Origin: Pelagibacteraceae bacterium AG-422-N09
GTDB taxonomy: Bacteria > Pseudomonadota > Alphaproteobacteria > Pelagibacterales > AG-422-B15
Direction of reading: 5' to 3'
Assembly (NCBI GenBank): GCA_003213515.1
Contig: QCMV01000011.1
Location: 1-44,970, forward strand
DNA: 44,970 nucleotides
Under the pieces are notes generated by a model, which worked only from the letters and a program-made list of their open reading frames with translations, was not told where the DNA came from and did no database searches. A program made the position numbers and the translations under genes. Of the stretch, positions 1-8,788 are shown one piece after another; positions within the stretch are counted from its first letter, which is position 1; every line of letters begins with the position of its first letter.

Positions 1-410
1 AATCTAGAGTATTAGAAATTTCAGAAATAACTCAAGGATTAAAAGCGCTTGCAAAAGAATTAAACATACCAATCATTGCTTTGTCTCAGTTATCAAGACA
101 AGTGGAGCAAAGAGAAGACAAGAAACCACAGTTATCTGACTTACGGGAGTCAGGGTCAATTGAACAAGACTCAGATGTTGTCATGTTCATATATAGAGAA
201 GAATATTATCTTGAAAAAAACGCCCCATCACCTGGAACTGCTGAATTTATAGAATGGCAACAAAAAATGGACGAGATACATGGTCAAGCTGATTTACTTA
301 TATTGAAACAAAGACATGGACCAACAGGTAATATAAAATTAAGCTTTGATGCAAAGTATACTAGATTTGGAAATTTTATTAGCAAAGATCACACCAACAA
401 CTACGAATAA
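1..410 (+). CDS. dnaB: Replicative DNA helicase DnaB, C-terminal part (5' end outside window)
   Basis: The reading frame is open from the first bases of the window and runs in phase to the stop at 408-410, so only the C-terminal ~135 residues are present. The residues seen are characteristic of the RecA-like motor domain of DnaB: an [12 protein letters not shown] segment, then [17 protein letters not shown], then an [10 protein letters not shown] segment followed by FDAKYTRF near the end. DnaB unwinds DNA ahead of the replisome as a hexamer. The family is about 450-500 residues long, so roughly two thirds lies upstream. A TTG at 81 could be mistaken for a start, but the coding frame extends before it without a stop. 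alr follows after 9 bases, which fits the dnaB-alr pair common in alphaproteobacteria. Confidence 0.93.
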   Translation, partial: SRVLEISEITQGLKALAKELNIPIIALSQLSRQVEQREDKKPQLSDLRESGSIEQDSDVVMFIYREEYYLEKNAPSPGTAEFIEWQQKMDEIHGQADLLILKQRHGPTGNIKLSFDAKYTRFGNFISKDHTNNYE

Positions 411-419
411 TTTTCAAGA

Positions 420-1520
420 ATGATTAATGTTGATAAAAATACATTCCTAGACATTAACCTAAAAGCAATTAATAAAAACTATAAGATCATAAAGCAAATA
501 GTTGGTAGAAAATGTATAATTGCAGCTACAGTGAAAGCTAATGCCTATGGATTAGGTGCTGATCAGGTCGTTAATAGCCTAATAAAAAAGGGATGCAAGT
601 ATTTTTTTGTTGCCACTACAAACGAAGCAATTTATTTACGAAAATTAAATAAAAGAATATTTATTTTTATTTTAAATGGATTGGTAACAAAAGAATTAAA
701 AAATATTCGTAAGTTTAATTTAATTCCTGTTATTAATAACCTTGCACAATTAAAAAAAATAGAAAACTATCAAAAAGAAAATAATTGTTTTCTTAATATC
801 GCGATTCACTTTGATACTGGAATGTCACGTCTTGGTCTTGATCAAAATGAAACAGAATATCTGATAAAAAATAAAGCATTATTGATAAAAAAATCTAAAC
901 TTCGATTAATAATGAGTCATCTTTCTTGCGCTGATGATAAAAAGTCAAAATTGAATAAAATACAATTAAATAAATTTAATTTTGTTAAATCTCATTTTCC
1001 TAATTGTTTATGTAGTTTGTCTAATTCTGCTGGAATATTGCTGGGTAAAAAATATCATTTTGATATGGTTAGGCCTGGAATCTCACTTTATGGAGGTCAA
1101 TGTCAAATAAATGAAAACATTATTTATAAAAATGTCGTCTCTATAAAAGCAAAACTAATCCAAATAAGAGAAATATATAAAGGGGATACAATAGGATATG
1201 GGGCAACTTTTAAGGCAAAATCAAAAATGAAAATCGGCACTCTTGGCTTTGGTTATGCAGACGGTTTTAATCGTCTTTTTTCAAACAACTATAAAATATT
1301 ACTGGGAGATAAAAAAATTAATTTGGTGGGTAGGGTATCAATGGATCTGATAACAATCGACTTAACAAATATAAAAACAAAAAAAAATATAATGAATGAA
1401 GAATTTGAAGTAATCGGAGACAAGTTTTCAATAAATACCATTGCAAAGACAATAAATACTATTCCTTATGAAATACTAACTAATCTAGGCAAAAGATATG
1501 AAAGAAGATATATTTCATAA
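420..1520 (+). CDS. alr: Alanine racemase
   Basis: This is a PLP-dependent alanine racemase (366 residues, usual family length) that makes D-alanine for peptidoglycan. The PLP lysine is K39 in the VKANAYG motif. The DTGMSRLG segment, the RPGISLYGG segment and the IGYGATF segment carrying the second catalytic base (tyrosine) are all present, and GRVSMDLITID follows in the C-terminal beta domain. It starts with ATG nine bases after dnaB and ends three bases before the next gene, so it probably sits in one transcript with them. No clear Shine-Dalgarno is visible. Base composition is very AT-rich with many lysine and asparagine codons, like much of the left part of the window. Confidence 0.95.
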   Translation: MINVDKNTFLDINLKAINKNYKIIKQIVGRKCIIAATVKANAYGLGADQVVNSLIKKGCKYFFVATTNEAIYLRKLNKRIFIFILNGLVTKELKNIRKFNLIPVINNLAQLKKIENYQKENNCFLNIAIHFDTGMSRLGLDQNETEYLIKNKALLIKKSKLRLIMSHLSCADDKKSKLNKIQLNKFNFVKSHFPNCLCSLSNSAGILLGKKYHFDMVRPGISLYGGQCQINENIIYKNVVSIKAKLIQIREIYKGDTIGYGATFKAKSKMKIGTLGFGYADGFNRLFSNNYKILLGDKKINLVGRVSMDLITIDLTNIKTKKNIMNEEFEVIGDKFSINTIAKTINTIPYEILTNLGKRYERRYIS

Positions 1521-1523
1521 CTA

Positions 1524-3953
1524 ATGGAAAAATTTTATTTATCCCTATTCAATAAATACACAAACACCTCTCTAGTCGTTTTATTATTAATAATTTCATT
1601 TTTTGCCTATAGTGCAAAAGATTTTCAACTTGATGCGTCATCAGATACTTTAATTTTGGAACAAGACGAAGACCTTAAAAAATATAGATTAGTTATAGAT
1701 GACTATGGATCAAATGATTTTTTAATTGTTACTTTTACAGATGAAAAAAGGATCCTAACAAAAGATAATTTAAATCAAATAAAATTATTTGTTGAAAGAG
1801 TTGGTAAATTAAATTGGGTTGAAAGTATTCAGTCTATTTTTGATGTTCCATTATTAGAGGTAAATGATCAAAGCCTAACAGGCTTAATTAATGAAGTTCT
1901 GACAATTGAATCACCGGGCGTTGATTTGATTGATGCTGAAAAAGAGTTATTAAATAGTCCTATTTTTAAAAACCTTATAATCAGTGAAGATGCATCAAGT
2001 ACTGCTGTACTAATTAACTTTAAAAAAGATGAAAAACATGAATTCTTAATTCAAGAAAGAGAAAGGCTTAGAAATTTAAATAAACCTTCAAAAGAGGATA
2101 TAGATAATTTAAAAAGAATTAATTTAGATTATCAGATAAGTAAAAAAAATTTTGATGAAAAGCGTCATAATAATATTAGCGAAATAAGGAAGATAATAAA
2201 TACATTTAAAAATAAACTAGATATGCATCTCGGTGGGGTGTCCATGATTGCTGACGATACTATAACATACGTTAAAAATGATATAGTCGTATTTGGATTT
2301 GGTGCTCTTATTTTTATTTTAGCGGTCCTCTTCATAGTCTTTAAAAATCCACTATGGATGCTTGCATGTATATCTAATTGCTTAGCTTCATTGATTGTGA
2401 TGATAGGCACTGTATCTTTGATGGATTGGAAAGTAACTGTTATTTCGTCAAACTTTATAATGTTGATTTTAATTTTATCACTATCAATGACTGTACATAT
2501 CGTAGTTAGATATAGACAATTCATAATTCAAGATAATGAAAAATCTATTAAACATGCTCTTTTGCTGACGATTAAAAACATGTATAAGCCATGTCTATTT
2601 GCAGCATTGACAACTACATTTGCATTTGCGACTCTCTATACAAGCGGAATAAAGCCAGTTATGGATTTTGGCTTAATGATGTGTGTTGGCTTAATAATAA
2701 CTTACATTACAAGTTTTTCATTTTTGCCAGTTGTTATATTTCTTCTTAATCTTAATACAACAAACCATACTTACCTTAATCAAAAAGAAAGTATATTCGC
2801 ATCTTTAGCAATAAAATCTCCTAATATTTTATTAATTCTATTTATTTTTATCTTTTGCTTAGGAATATACGGCGCCACTAAATTAAAGGTTGAAAACAGT
2901 TTTGTTGATTATTTTAAAAAAGAAACTGAAATCTATAAAGGCATGAAATTAATTGATAATAAACTGGGTGGAACAACTCCCTTGGATGTAATAATAAACT
3001 TTAATTCAGTAGCGAACGATACAATTGAGGAAGATTTTGAAGAAGATTTCCTTGATTTTGGTATTGAATATGATCCTGCGGATTATTGGTTTACTGAAGA
3101 AAAGGTTAATGTTATTAAAAAAATTCATGATCACCTAGAGCAATATTCTTTTGCTGGTAAGGTTTTATCTCTTGCTTCAATAGTTAGGACGGCTGAAAAA
3201 CTTAATGCAAATAAAGAATTTGATACTCTTGAACTTTCCGTTCTCTATAAAAAATTGCCAAATGACCTTAAAGATCAGATTATCAAACCGTATGTATTAC
3301 TAGATAAAAATCAAGCTAGAATTACTATGAGAATTATTGATACACATCCTCAACTAAATAGGTCGCTTTTTATTAAAGATCTTAATAACTATATAAATAC
3401 TAATTACTCTAATACAAATATCGATGTTTCAACTACGGGAATCTTGATTCTATATAATAATATGCTTCAAAGTCTGTTTGACTCCCAAATAAAAACATTA
3501 TCTATAGTTCTCTTGGGTATCTTTTTAATGCTATTTTTTTTATTTAAATCTCTAAAAACTGCTTTAGCGGCAATTACACCTAATCTGATTGCATGTTTTG
3601 TAATACTCGGAACAATGGGGCTATTATCTATTCCTCTTGATTTAATGACAATCACAATTGCTGCAATTACTATCGGAATTGCTGTCGATAATTGCATACA
3701 CTATATTTACAGGTATCGAGAGTATATATCATTAAACAGCGGCAATCACGATGAGGCTTTAATCAAGTGCAATGAAACTGTTGGCGTAGCGATTAAAAAC
3801 ACTTCATATACTATAATTGCTGGATTTTCTATTTTGATATTTTCAAACTTCTACCCAACTATTTATTTTGGTATATTTACTGCGCTTGCAATGCTTGTTG
3901 CACTTTTTGGAAGCCTTACACTATTGCCAGTTCTACTAAAAAAACTTAATTGA
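1524..3953 (+). CDS. RND-superfamily (MMPL-type) exporter
   Basis: This 809-residue protein is built as two similar halves: one N-terminal membrane helix (about residues 14-30), a soluble domain, a five-helix bundle (about residues 250-405), another single helix near 430, a second soluble domain and a second bundle (about 655-805). The second half has the GIAVDNCIHYIYRYREY segment and the first half has LSMTVHIVVRYRQF, both typical of the predicted RND exporters of the MMPL/HAE3 group (COG1033-like). Related proteins move lipids or other hydrophobic molecules; the substrate here cannot be read from sequence. It starts three bases after alr and touches the next gene, suggesting cotranscription. 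It has no fusion-protein partner beside it, unlike the pumps at 21-27 kb. Confidence 0.85.
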   Translation: MEKFYLSLFNKYTNTSLVVLLLIISFFAYSAKDFQLDASSDTLILEQDEDLKKYRLVIDDYGSNDFLIVTFTDEKRILTKDNLNQIKLFVERVGKLNWVESIQSIFDVPLLEVNDQSLTGLINEVLTIESPGVDLIDAEKELLNSPIFKNLIISEDASSTAVLINFKKDEKHEFLIQERERLRNLNKPSKEDIDNLKRINLDYQISKKNFDEKRHNNISEIRKIINTFKNKLDMHLGGVSMIADDTITYVKNDIVVFGFGALIFILAVLFIVFKNPLWMLACISNCLASLIVMIGTVSLMDWKVTVISSNFIMLILILSLSMTVHIVVRYRQFIIQDNEKSIKHALLLTIKNMYKPCLFAALTTTFAFATLYTSGIKPVMDFGLMMCVGLIITYITSFSFLPVVIFLLNLNTTNHTYLNQKESIFASLAIKSPNILLILFIFIFCLGIYGATKLKVENSFVDYFKKETEIYKGMKLIDNKLGGTTPLDVIINFNSVANDTIEEDFEEDFLDFGIEYDPADYWFTEEKVNVIKKIHDHLEQYSFAGKVLSLASIVRTAEKLNANKEFDTLELSVLYKKLPNDLKDQIIKPYVLLDKNQARITMRIIDTHPQLNRSLFIKDLNNYINTNYSNTNIDVSTTGILILYNNMLQSLFDSQIKTLSIVLLGIFLMLFFLFKSLKTALAAITPNLIACFVILGTMGLLSIPLDLMTITIAAITIGIAVDNCIHYIYRYREYISLNSGNHDEALIKCNETVGVAIKNTSYTIIAGFSILIFSNFYPTIYFGIFTALAMLVALFGSLTLLPVLLKKLN

Positions 3954-3961
3954 ATAAAATA

Positions 3962-4468
3962 ATGAATTTAGATCTTGCTCAGTTATTGAATCCTTATGAT
4001 CTTATTTTTTTACTAGTTATCTTAGTTTCGTTTATATTTGGAGTAAAAAATGGATTAATCAAAAGCTTATTAAATCTTACAAAATGGATAATTATCTTTT
4101 ATTTAATAAAAAATTGTTTTGATGTTTTAAGGCCGTTCTTTGACCAATATATACTTAATCAAACTCTTTCTGATATACTGATATTTTTCTTCACTTTAAT
4201 TACAGCCTATATCTTAATATCATTTATTAATCGTATGATTATTGGAATATTGCAACCTAGGAAATCTTTATTTATTGACATGTCCTTCGGAGGTGTTCTT
4301 GGAATTTTACGGGGATATATAATTTTTATTCTTATAATTTTTTTCATAAATAGCAATTTTTCCTCTAATTTAATACCAGAGATTATAAAATCAGGTACTT
4401 TTCAAGAGATAGTAAATTACGGGGTTGATCTACTTGATCAAATGCCAAGGAATATTAATGAAATTTAA
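3962..4468 (+). CDS. cvpA: CvpA family membrane protein
   Basis: This short membrane protein (168 residues from the ATG at 3962) has about four hydrophobic helices: the N-terminal one around LIFLLVILVSFIFG, then GLIKSLLNLTKWIIIFYLI, then a helix in the ILIFFFTLITAYILISF region, then GILRGYIIFILIIFFI. The GxxxG-L(I/L)K pattern after helix 1 and the ILRGY segment in the last helix are typical of CvpA, known from colicin V production and usually found next to purF. A TTG at 3950 overlapping the previous stop would add four residues; I prefer the ATG, though neither has a clear ribosome binding site. purF is not next to it here, which is unusual. Confidence 0.8.
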   Translation: MNLDLAQLLNPYDLIFLLVILVSFIFGVKNGLIKSLLNLTKWIIIFYLIKNCFDVLRPFFDQYILNQTLSDILIFFFTLITAYILISFINRMIIGILQPRKSLFIDMSFGGVLGILRGYIIFILIIFFINSNFSSNLIPEIIKSGTFQEIVNYGVDLLDQMPRNINEI

Positions 4469-4484
4469 TTTAATACATTAAACC

Positions 4485-5177
4485 ATGAAAAAACTTAACT
4501 GCCTTGTAACAGGCGCGTCTTCAGGAATAGGAAAAGAGATTTCAATAGAGTTATCTACCTATGCAAAACATATATACATATGTTCTCGAAACGTACAAAA
4601 ACTTGAAATTGTTTATGATAAAATAATTGAAAATAATTGTGAGTGTACAATTGTTCCTCTAAATTTATGTGATGAAAATGTAATTGAGAATTTGGCTAAA
4701 CAAATACAGGTCAAAGATACTTCCTTGGATATATTAGTTCTTTCAGCAGGGATTATTAACGAACTTTCTCCTGTTGAGTCAATTGATCTAGAGAATTTTA
4801 AGAATATTATAAACTTGAATTTCTTATCAAATTTTAGAATGATTAAGAGTTTTCATTCGTTACTCAAAAGTTCAAATAATGCCTATATAGCTGCAGTGTC
4901 ATCACTAAAAGACCCTTCAAAAGAATATTACTGGGGCATTTATCAGCCTATTATGACAGCATTAAATGAGCTTTTATTTACCTATTCAAAAGAGAACAAA
5001 GGCACAAATATAAAAACAAATATTTTTTGTCCACTTGCCGTTAATACCAAACTAAGAGATGTCATAATGCCTGGCGAGGATAAATCTAAGATAAGTGATC
5101 CAAAAGATGTGGCTGTTAAAATTGTAAATTATATTTTAGAGGCAGCTGGTACAGGAGAAATAATCGAAATCACCTGA
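4485..5177 (+). CDS. SDR-family protein with altered catalytic lysine
   Basis: This is a short-chain dehydrogenase/reductase fold protein of 230 residues. The nucleotide-binding motif TGASSGIG is at residues 9-16, and an LSAGI segment stands where NNAG is usual. The active-site region reads VSSLKDPSKEYYWGIYQPIM: the serine pair and Y153 are present, but the residue four after the tyrosine, normally lysine (YxxxK), is M157. The nucleotides (TAT CAG CCT ATT ATG at 4941-4955) leave no doubt about this. The closest familiar relatives are the YciK-like SDRs that follow purF in alphaproteobacteria. Without the lysine, ordinary SDR oxidoreductase activity is doubtful. It begins 16 bases after cvpA, and its 3' end overlaps the opposite-strand der gene by 8 bases. 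Confidence 0.85.
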   Translation: MKKLNCLVTGASSGIGKEISIELSTYAKHIYICSRNVQKLEIVYDKIIENNCECTIVPLNLCDENVIENLAKQIQVKDTSLDILVLSAGIINELSPVESIDLENFKNIINLNFLSNFRMIKSFHSLLKSSNNAYIAAVSSLKDPSKEYYWGIYQPIMTALNELLFTYSKENKGTNIKTNIFCPLAVNTKLRDVIMPGEDKSKISDPKDVAVKIVNYILEAAGTGEIIEIT

Positions 5178-5985
5178 TATACGGATTCTTTGAAGTTTTG
5201 AAATCATACAAAATTGGAACACCATCAAGTTTGAAGTAGCTTCTAAAAGAATTATCAAAAAATTTTTGAAATAATTGTGGTGGTTTTTTCTGAATATTTA
5301 TAAATATTTTAAACTTTGGAATTTTATTTTCTAATTGAACAATATATTTAGGTTTTATTTCTATTTTATTAAATCGTGGTAACGCTGATTTTTTGTTCAA
5401 ATAGTTAATAAACTTGTTTAGTTTTAATTTATTAATTTTTATTGATATCAATTCTTTTTTTAGAATAATTTCTTTTAAAACATTTGATATTCTTGTGTTA
5501 TTTTTTGCAGAAATAAAATCAATATTAATTAATTTGTATTTACTATAATTATATCGTAAATATTTTTTTATATTTAACTGGTATTTTCTTTTATCATCAA
5601 GAATATCAACCTTATTAAATAAAAAAAATAGAATTTTATGTTTGCTTAATGCTAAATCTGCAAGACGAAAATCTTGTCTTGTAATGCCTTCTAGTGAGTC
5701 GATTAAAAGCACTGTGACATCAACATTATTCATTATTTTAATAACTTCTGAATTGCGAGACAATTCATGCTCTTCTTTTACTTTGCTTCTTCTACGCAGC
5801 CCAGGCGTATCAACAATAATAAATTCGAAATTTTTGTGAGTAAATTTTTGTTTAATGAGAGATTTTGTTAATCCATATTCATCGCCAACAGGTGAAATAT
5901 ACTCACCAAGCAATGTATTAAATAATGTTGATTTTCCAGAATTAGGCTTTCCAATAATGCCTATATTAATTTTACTTAAATTCAT
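5170..5985 (-). CDS. der: Der-like ribosome-assembly GTPase with a single G domain
   Basis: Der (EngA) acts in 50S ribosome assembly and normally has two G domains and a KH-like domain in 430-500 residues. This one has 271 residues with only one G domain. G1 is GKPNSGKS at 12-19, a G2 threonine is at T40, G3 is DTPG at 59-62, G4 is NKVD at 124-127 and G5 is SAK at 159-161. The segment LRRRSKVKEEHE after G3 and the stretch EGITRQDFRLADLAL match the second G domain of Der rather than the first. Residues ~185-271 match the Der KH-like domain, including the KKPPQLFQKFFDNSFR and LDGVPI segments. It starts inside the end of the BamB-like gene (14-base overlap), so no room remains for a missing first domain. 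The location beside bamB is the standard der location. Confidence 0.88.
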   Translation of the reverse strand: MNLSKINIGIIGKPNSGKSTLFNTLLGEYISPVGDEYGLTKSLIKQKFTHKNFEFIIVDTPGLRRRSKVKEEHELSRNSEVIKIMNNVDVTVLLIDSLEGITRQDFRLADLALSKHKILFFLFNKVDILDDKRKYQLNIKKYLRYNYSKYKLINIDFISAKNNTRISNVLKEIILKKELISIKINKLKLNKFINYLNKKSALPRFNKIEIKPKYIVQLENKIPKFKIFINIQKKPPQLFQKFFDNSFRSYFKLDGVPILYDFKTSKNPYIR

Positions 5986-7270
5986 AAACGTTGGAGTTTT
6001 CGTCAGACAAATAAATTGAATCAGACAGGATTATAGGTGGGACTAATGCACCTTTAACTCCAATTGATTCAGTTAAAAGTATTTCGCCTGAGATAGGTGA
6101 AACTACTTTTAACTCACCAAAATATGAAATATTATAAATTAAATTATTGATTAAATAAGGACCAAGCCAAAGATTTAAATTTTCAGCCTTTTGACCTTTT
6201 TTATACTTTGAGAGTTCAGTAATCCAGTAAACCTCTGAACTGTCTTTATTCAAACATATTAACTTTCCATCTTCATTAATAATATATATTTGATTCCCTG
6301 TAATAATTGGCGTTCTATACCCTGATAAATCTTTCGCCCAATTTCTCTGTCCGTTAGTGGCATTAACAGAAACAAGCTTTCCATTCGAGCTTAATGAATA
6401 AATAGTATTGTTTGATACCACAGGGCTTGCTGATATATCTTTGATATCAAAATTGCTGACCATTGATATTTTTGAGACATTTTCTGACCAGATGGGTTGG
6501 CCAGTATCAAAAATAAATGCTACCAGCTCTCCATTACTAAAAGGGGCAATAATTGTATTTTCGAATGCTACTGGAGATGAGGTAAATAAATTTTTCTTTG
6601 TTTCTGAAATTGTTTGAAATGACCAATTTACTTCTCCACTTGTCACATCAATTGAAAAAATTCTGTTGTCAGCTGAAATAAAATATACATATCCTCTATA
6701 TATAAGCGGTGGTGATAAAATTGGATATTCTATTTTTGTTGACCATAGTTCATTACCATCTTCAGCGTTTAATAATTTTATTTGACCATATCCATCTACA
6801 AACACTAATTGATTATCAAAATAAGAAATGCCGCCTCTAACAATCTCATATTTTTTTATCCCCTCAATTCTAACATCTACTTTGAACAGCGTTTTTTTTG
6901 TTAATGTATCTATACATTCTATATAGCCCTGGCTTAAGACATGGCACAGATTATCATTAAAAAATATGGGTTGTATAATATTTACTGGCCCTTTTTTACC
7001 TGAAATAATTTTTGATTTATCATTGAATGAAGCTACTGAGTAAATATTATCTAAATCATTTGATGGATTTAAAAAATGCTGAGACCAAAAATTTACTTCT
7101 TTTGGTTCATTTATCAGCATGTCACCAGGATCAAGGTTTAGAGTTTCAGAGATTTCTGCGCTATAACTTAAAACAGGAAAGCCACTGGCAGTTTCATTGA
7201 TTTCTTCACTCCCGGAACATGAAATAAGGAAGAAAGCTATAAGTAAAAATATATATGATTTATTGAACAT
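5972..7270 (-). CDS. bamB: BamB-like PQQ-repeat beta-propeller lipoprotein
   Basis: This 432-residue protein has a lipoprotein signal: a hydrophobic stretch YIFLLIAFFLIS followed by a cysteine in an LISC lipobox near residue 18. The rest consists of repeated propeller blades with GELVAF, GKLVSVNATNGQRNWAKDL and GEVNWSFQT style units, typical of the PQQ-like repeat family. BamB is the outer-membrane-anchored propeller of the BAM complex that folds outer-membrane proteins. The alphaproteobacterial gene next to der is commonly annotated as BamB or as a PQQ-repeat protein, so the exact orthology is less sure than the fold. It starts one base after the YfgM-like gene stops and overlaps der by 14 bases, so these are probably translationally coupled. 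Confidence 0.8.
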   Translation of the reverse strand: MFNKSYIFLLIAFFLISCSGSEEINETASGFPVLSYSAEISETLNLDPGDMLINEPKEVNFWSQHFLNPSNDLDNIYSVASFNDKSKIISGKKGPVNIIQPIFFNDNLCHVLSQGYIECIDTLTKKTLFKVDVRIEGIKKYEIVRGGISYFDNQLVFVDGYGQIKLLNAEDGNELWSTKIEYPILSPPLIYRGYVYFISADNRIFSIDVTSGEVNWSFQTISETKKNLFTSSPVAFENTIIAPFSNGELVAFIFDTGQPIWSENVSKISMVSNFDIKDISASPVVSNNTIYSLSSNGKLVSVNATNGQRNWAKDLSGYRTPIITGNQIYIINEDGKLICLNKDSSEVYWITELSKYKKGQKAENLNLWLGPYLINNLIYNISYFGELKVVSPISGEILLTESIGVKGALVPPIILSDSIYLSDENSNVYEFK

Positions 7271-7271
7271 A

Positions 7272-7904
7272 CTAATTTATGATTTCAATAAATTTGTTAG
7301 CTCTTATTTTAATCTCTACAGGGACATCTGGAGTATCAATTAAATTCTGGAAATTTTTTTTACTTTCTTCATTTTTTCCAAGAATAAGCTTTTTAAATGA
7401 GATAAGTTCATTAAATAAATATTTGAAGTTACTATCACGCATTCTGTCATCAGTGAGATAGCTCATAAATTCTTCTTCGCTCGAATTATCAATTTTTAAT
7501 AAAAGTAAAAAATATGTTGCTAAATCTGCAATTATTGGATCATATTTTTCATCGTCAGTTAATTTTTCTAAATCAAGAATCCCATCTTTAATATTGCCAT
7601 TTTCTATCTTTAAATTTGCAATTTTTAATTCAGCTATACTTGATATGTAATTGTTGTTAGCGTTAATAAGCTCATTTAATAAAGAGTATTGTTCTGAAAT
7701 ATTTTTGCTGTTTGTTGCTTTAATATATGTTTCAATGAGTTTTTCATTTTTTGATTTATCAATAGAAACCATTACTTGATATCCAATAATTGACCCTATT
7801 ATGATCACTAGTATTAAAATTACATATAAACCGTATTTTTTAAAAAGATTAGATAGTTTTTCTTTTCTTAAATCTTCATCGACCTGTCTTAAGATATCGC
7901 TCAT
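7272..7904 (-). CDS. YfgM-like tetratricopeptide membrane protein
   Basis: This 210-residue protein has a short cytoplasmic N-terminus rich in charge (DILRQVDEDLRKEKLSNLFKKYG), one membrane helix at about residues 27-47, then an alpha-helical periplasmic region with weak TPR character. This matches the YfgM family (TPR_21), which in E. coli is an ancillary SecYEG subunit and lies next to bamB and der. The neighbours here are the same, which is the strongest argument for the call. Its ATG overlaps the panB stop in an ATGA arrangement (7901-7904), indicating translational coupling. Confidence 0.78.
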   Translation of the reverse strand: MSDILRQVDEDLRKEKLSNLFKKYGLYVILILVIIIGSIIGYQVMVSIDKSKNEKLIETYIKATNSKNISEQYSLLNELINANNNYISSIAELKIANLKIENGNIKDGILDLEKLTDDEKYDPIIADLATYFLLLLKIDNSSEEEFMSYLTDDRMRDSNFKYLFNELISFKKLILGKNEESKKNFQNLIDTPDVPVEIKIRANKFIEIIN

Positions 7905-8731
7905 TGATCTTTACCGTTATTACTTACGATCTGTGGACGCATATGATAAATATGGTCCGATGAAGGAAAAGTTCTATCTTTAACTTCTTCAGAATACTTA
8001 CTTACAGCTTTCTTAATAGCGTTATCTAAATCGACATATTTTTTTACAAATTTTGGAGCAACGTTTGTCAATCCCAACATATCTTCTGTTACTAATATCT
8101 GGCCATCACAATTTGGAGATGCTCCTATTCCAATAGTAGGAATGTTTAAAATTGAAGTTATTTCTGCGGCTAATGGCTCAGCCATACCCTCTAAAACAAC
8201 GGAAAATGCTCCCGCTTCTTCAACAGCAACTGCATCATCAATATATTTTTGCCACTCAGTTTTTACTTTTCCTCTTACTTTATATCCTCCATCAATCAAT
8301 ACACTCTGCGGTTGAAGACCTATATGGCCCATAACGGGAATTGAGCTTTTTGTAAGATGTTCAATTGTTTTGGACATTTTTTGACCGCCTTCTAGCTTAA
8401 CACCGTTGCAATTCGTTTCTTTCATAACACGAGCTGCATTCATAAATGCTTTTTCAACAGATTCTTCATAGGTTCCAAATGGCATATCAACAATTACACA
8501 AGATTTGTTTGAAGCACCTACAACAGATTTTGCATGTTTAATCATTTGTTCAAGTGTAACTTGAAGTGTATTTTCATAATCATAAAGAACCATACCAAGC
8601 GAGTCTCCAACCAACATTAAGTCAACTTGTTCGTCAATAGCTCTAGCAATTGGCGCAGTATAAGCAGTTAGACATACAATCGGAGTCTTTCTTTTAAGAG
8701 ATTTTATATCATTTGCTGATTTTCTTAACAT
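7901..8731 (-). CDS. panB: 3-methyl-2-oxobutanoate hydroxymethyltransferase
   Basis: PanB transfers a hydroxymethyl group from 5,10-methylene-tetrahydrofolate to alpha-ketoisovalerate to make ketopantoate, the first committed step of pantothenate and CoA synthesis. The 276-residue length is normal. Visible family signatures are VCLTAYTAPIARAID at the start, the metal-binding VGDSLGMVLY segment, VIVDMPFG, GVKLEGG, MGHIGLQPQS, the catalytic glutamate region VVLEGMAEPLA, and IGIGASPNCDGQILV. It is the first gene of a four-gene unit leading to der. panC is not in the window. A TATAAA box (8740-8745) lies only nine bases before the ATG, but no matching -35 was found. Confidence 0.95.
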   Translation of the reverse strand: MLRKSANDIKSLKRKTPIVCLTAYTAPIARAIDEQVDLMLVGDSLGMVLYDYENTLQVTLEQMIKHAKSVVGASNKSCVIVDMPFGTYEESVEKAFMNAARVMKETNCNGVKLEGGQKMSKTIEHLTKSSIPVMGHIGLQPQSVLIDGGYKVRGKVKTEWQKYIDDAVAVEEAGAFSVVLEGMAEPLAAEITSILNIPTIGIGASPNCDGQILVTEDMLGLTNVAPKFVKKYVDLDNAIKKAVSKYSEEVKDRTFPSSDHIYHMRPQIVSNNGKDQ

Positions 8732-8788
8732 GGGATCGGTTTATACTTGATAAATTAAAAAAATTCTAGGGAAAGCTTAGTTTCGGAA

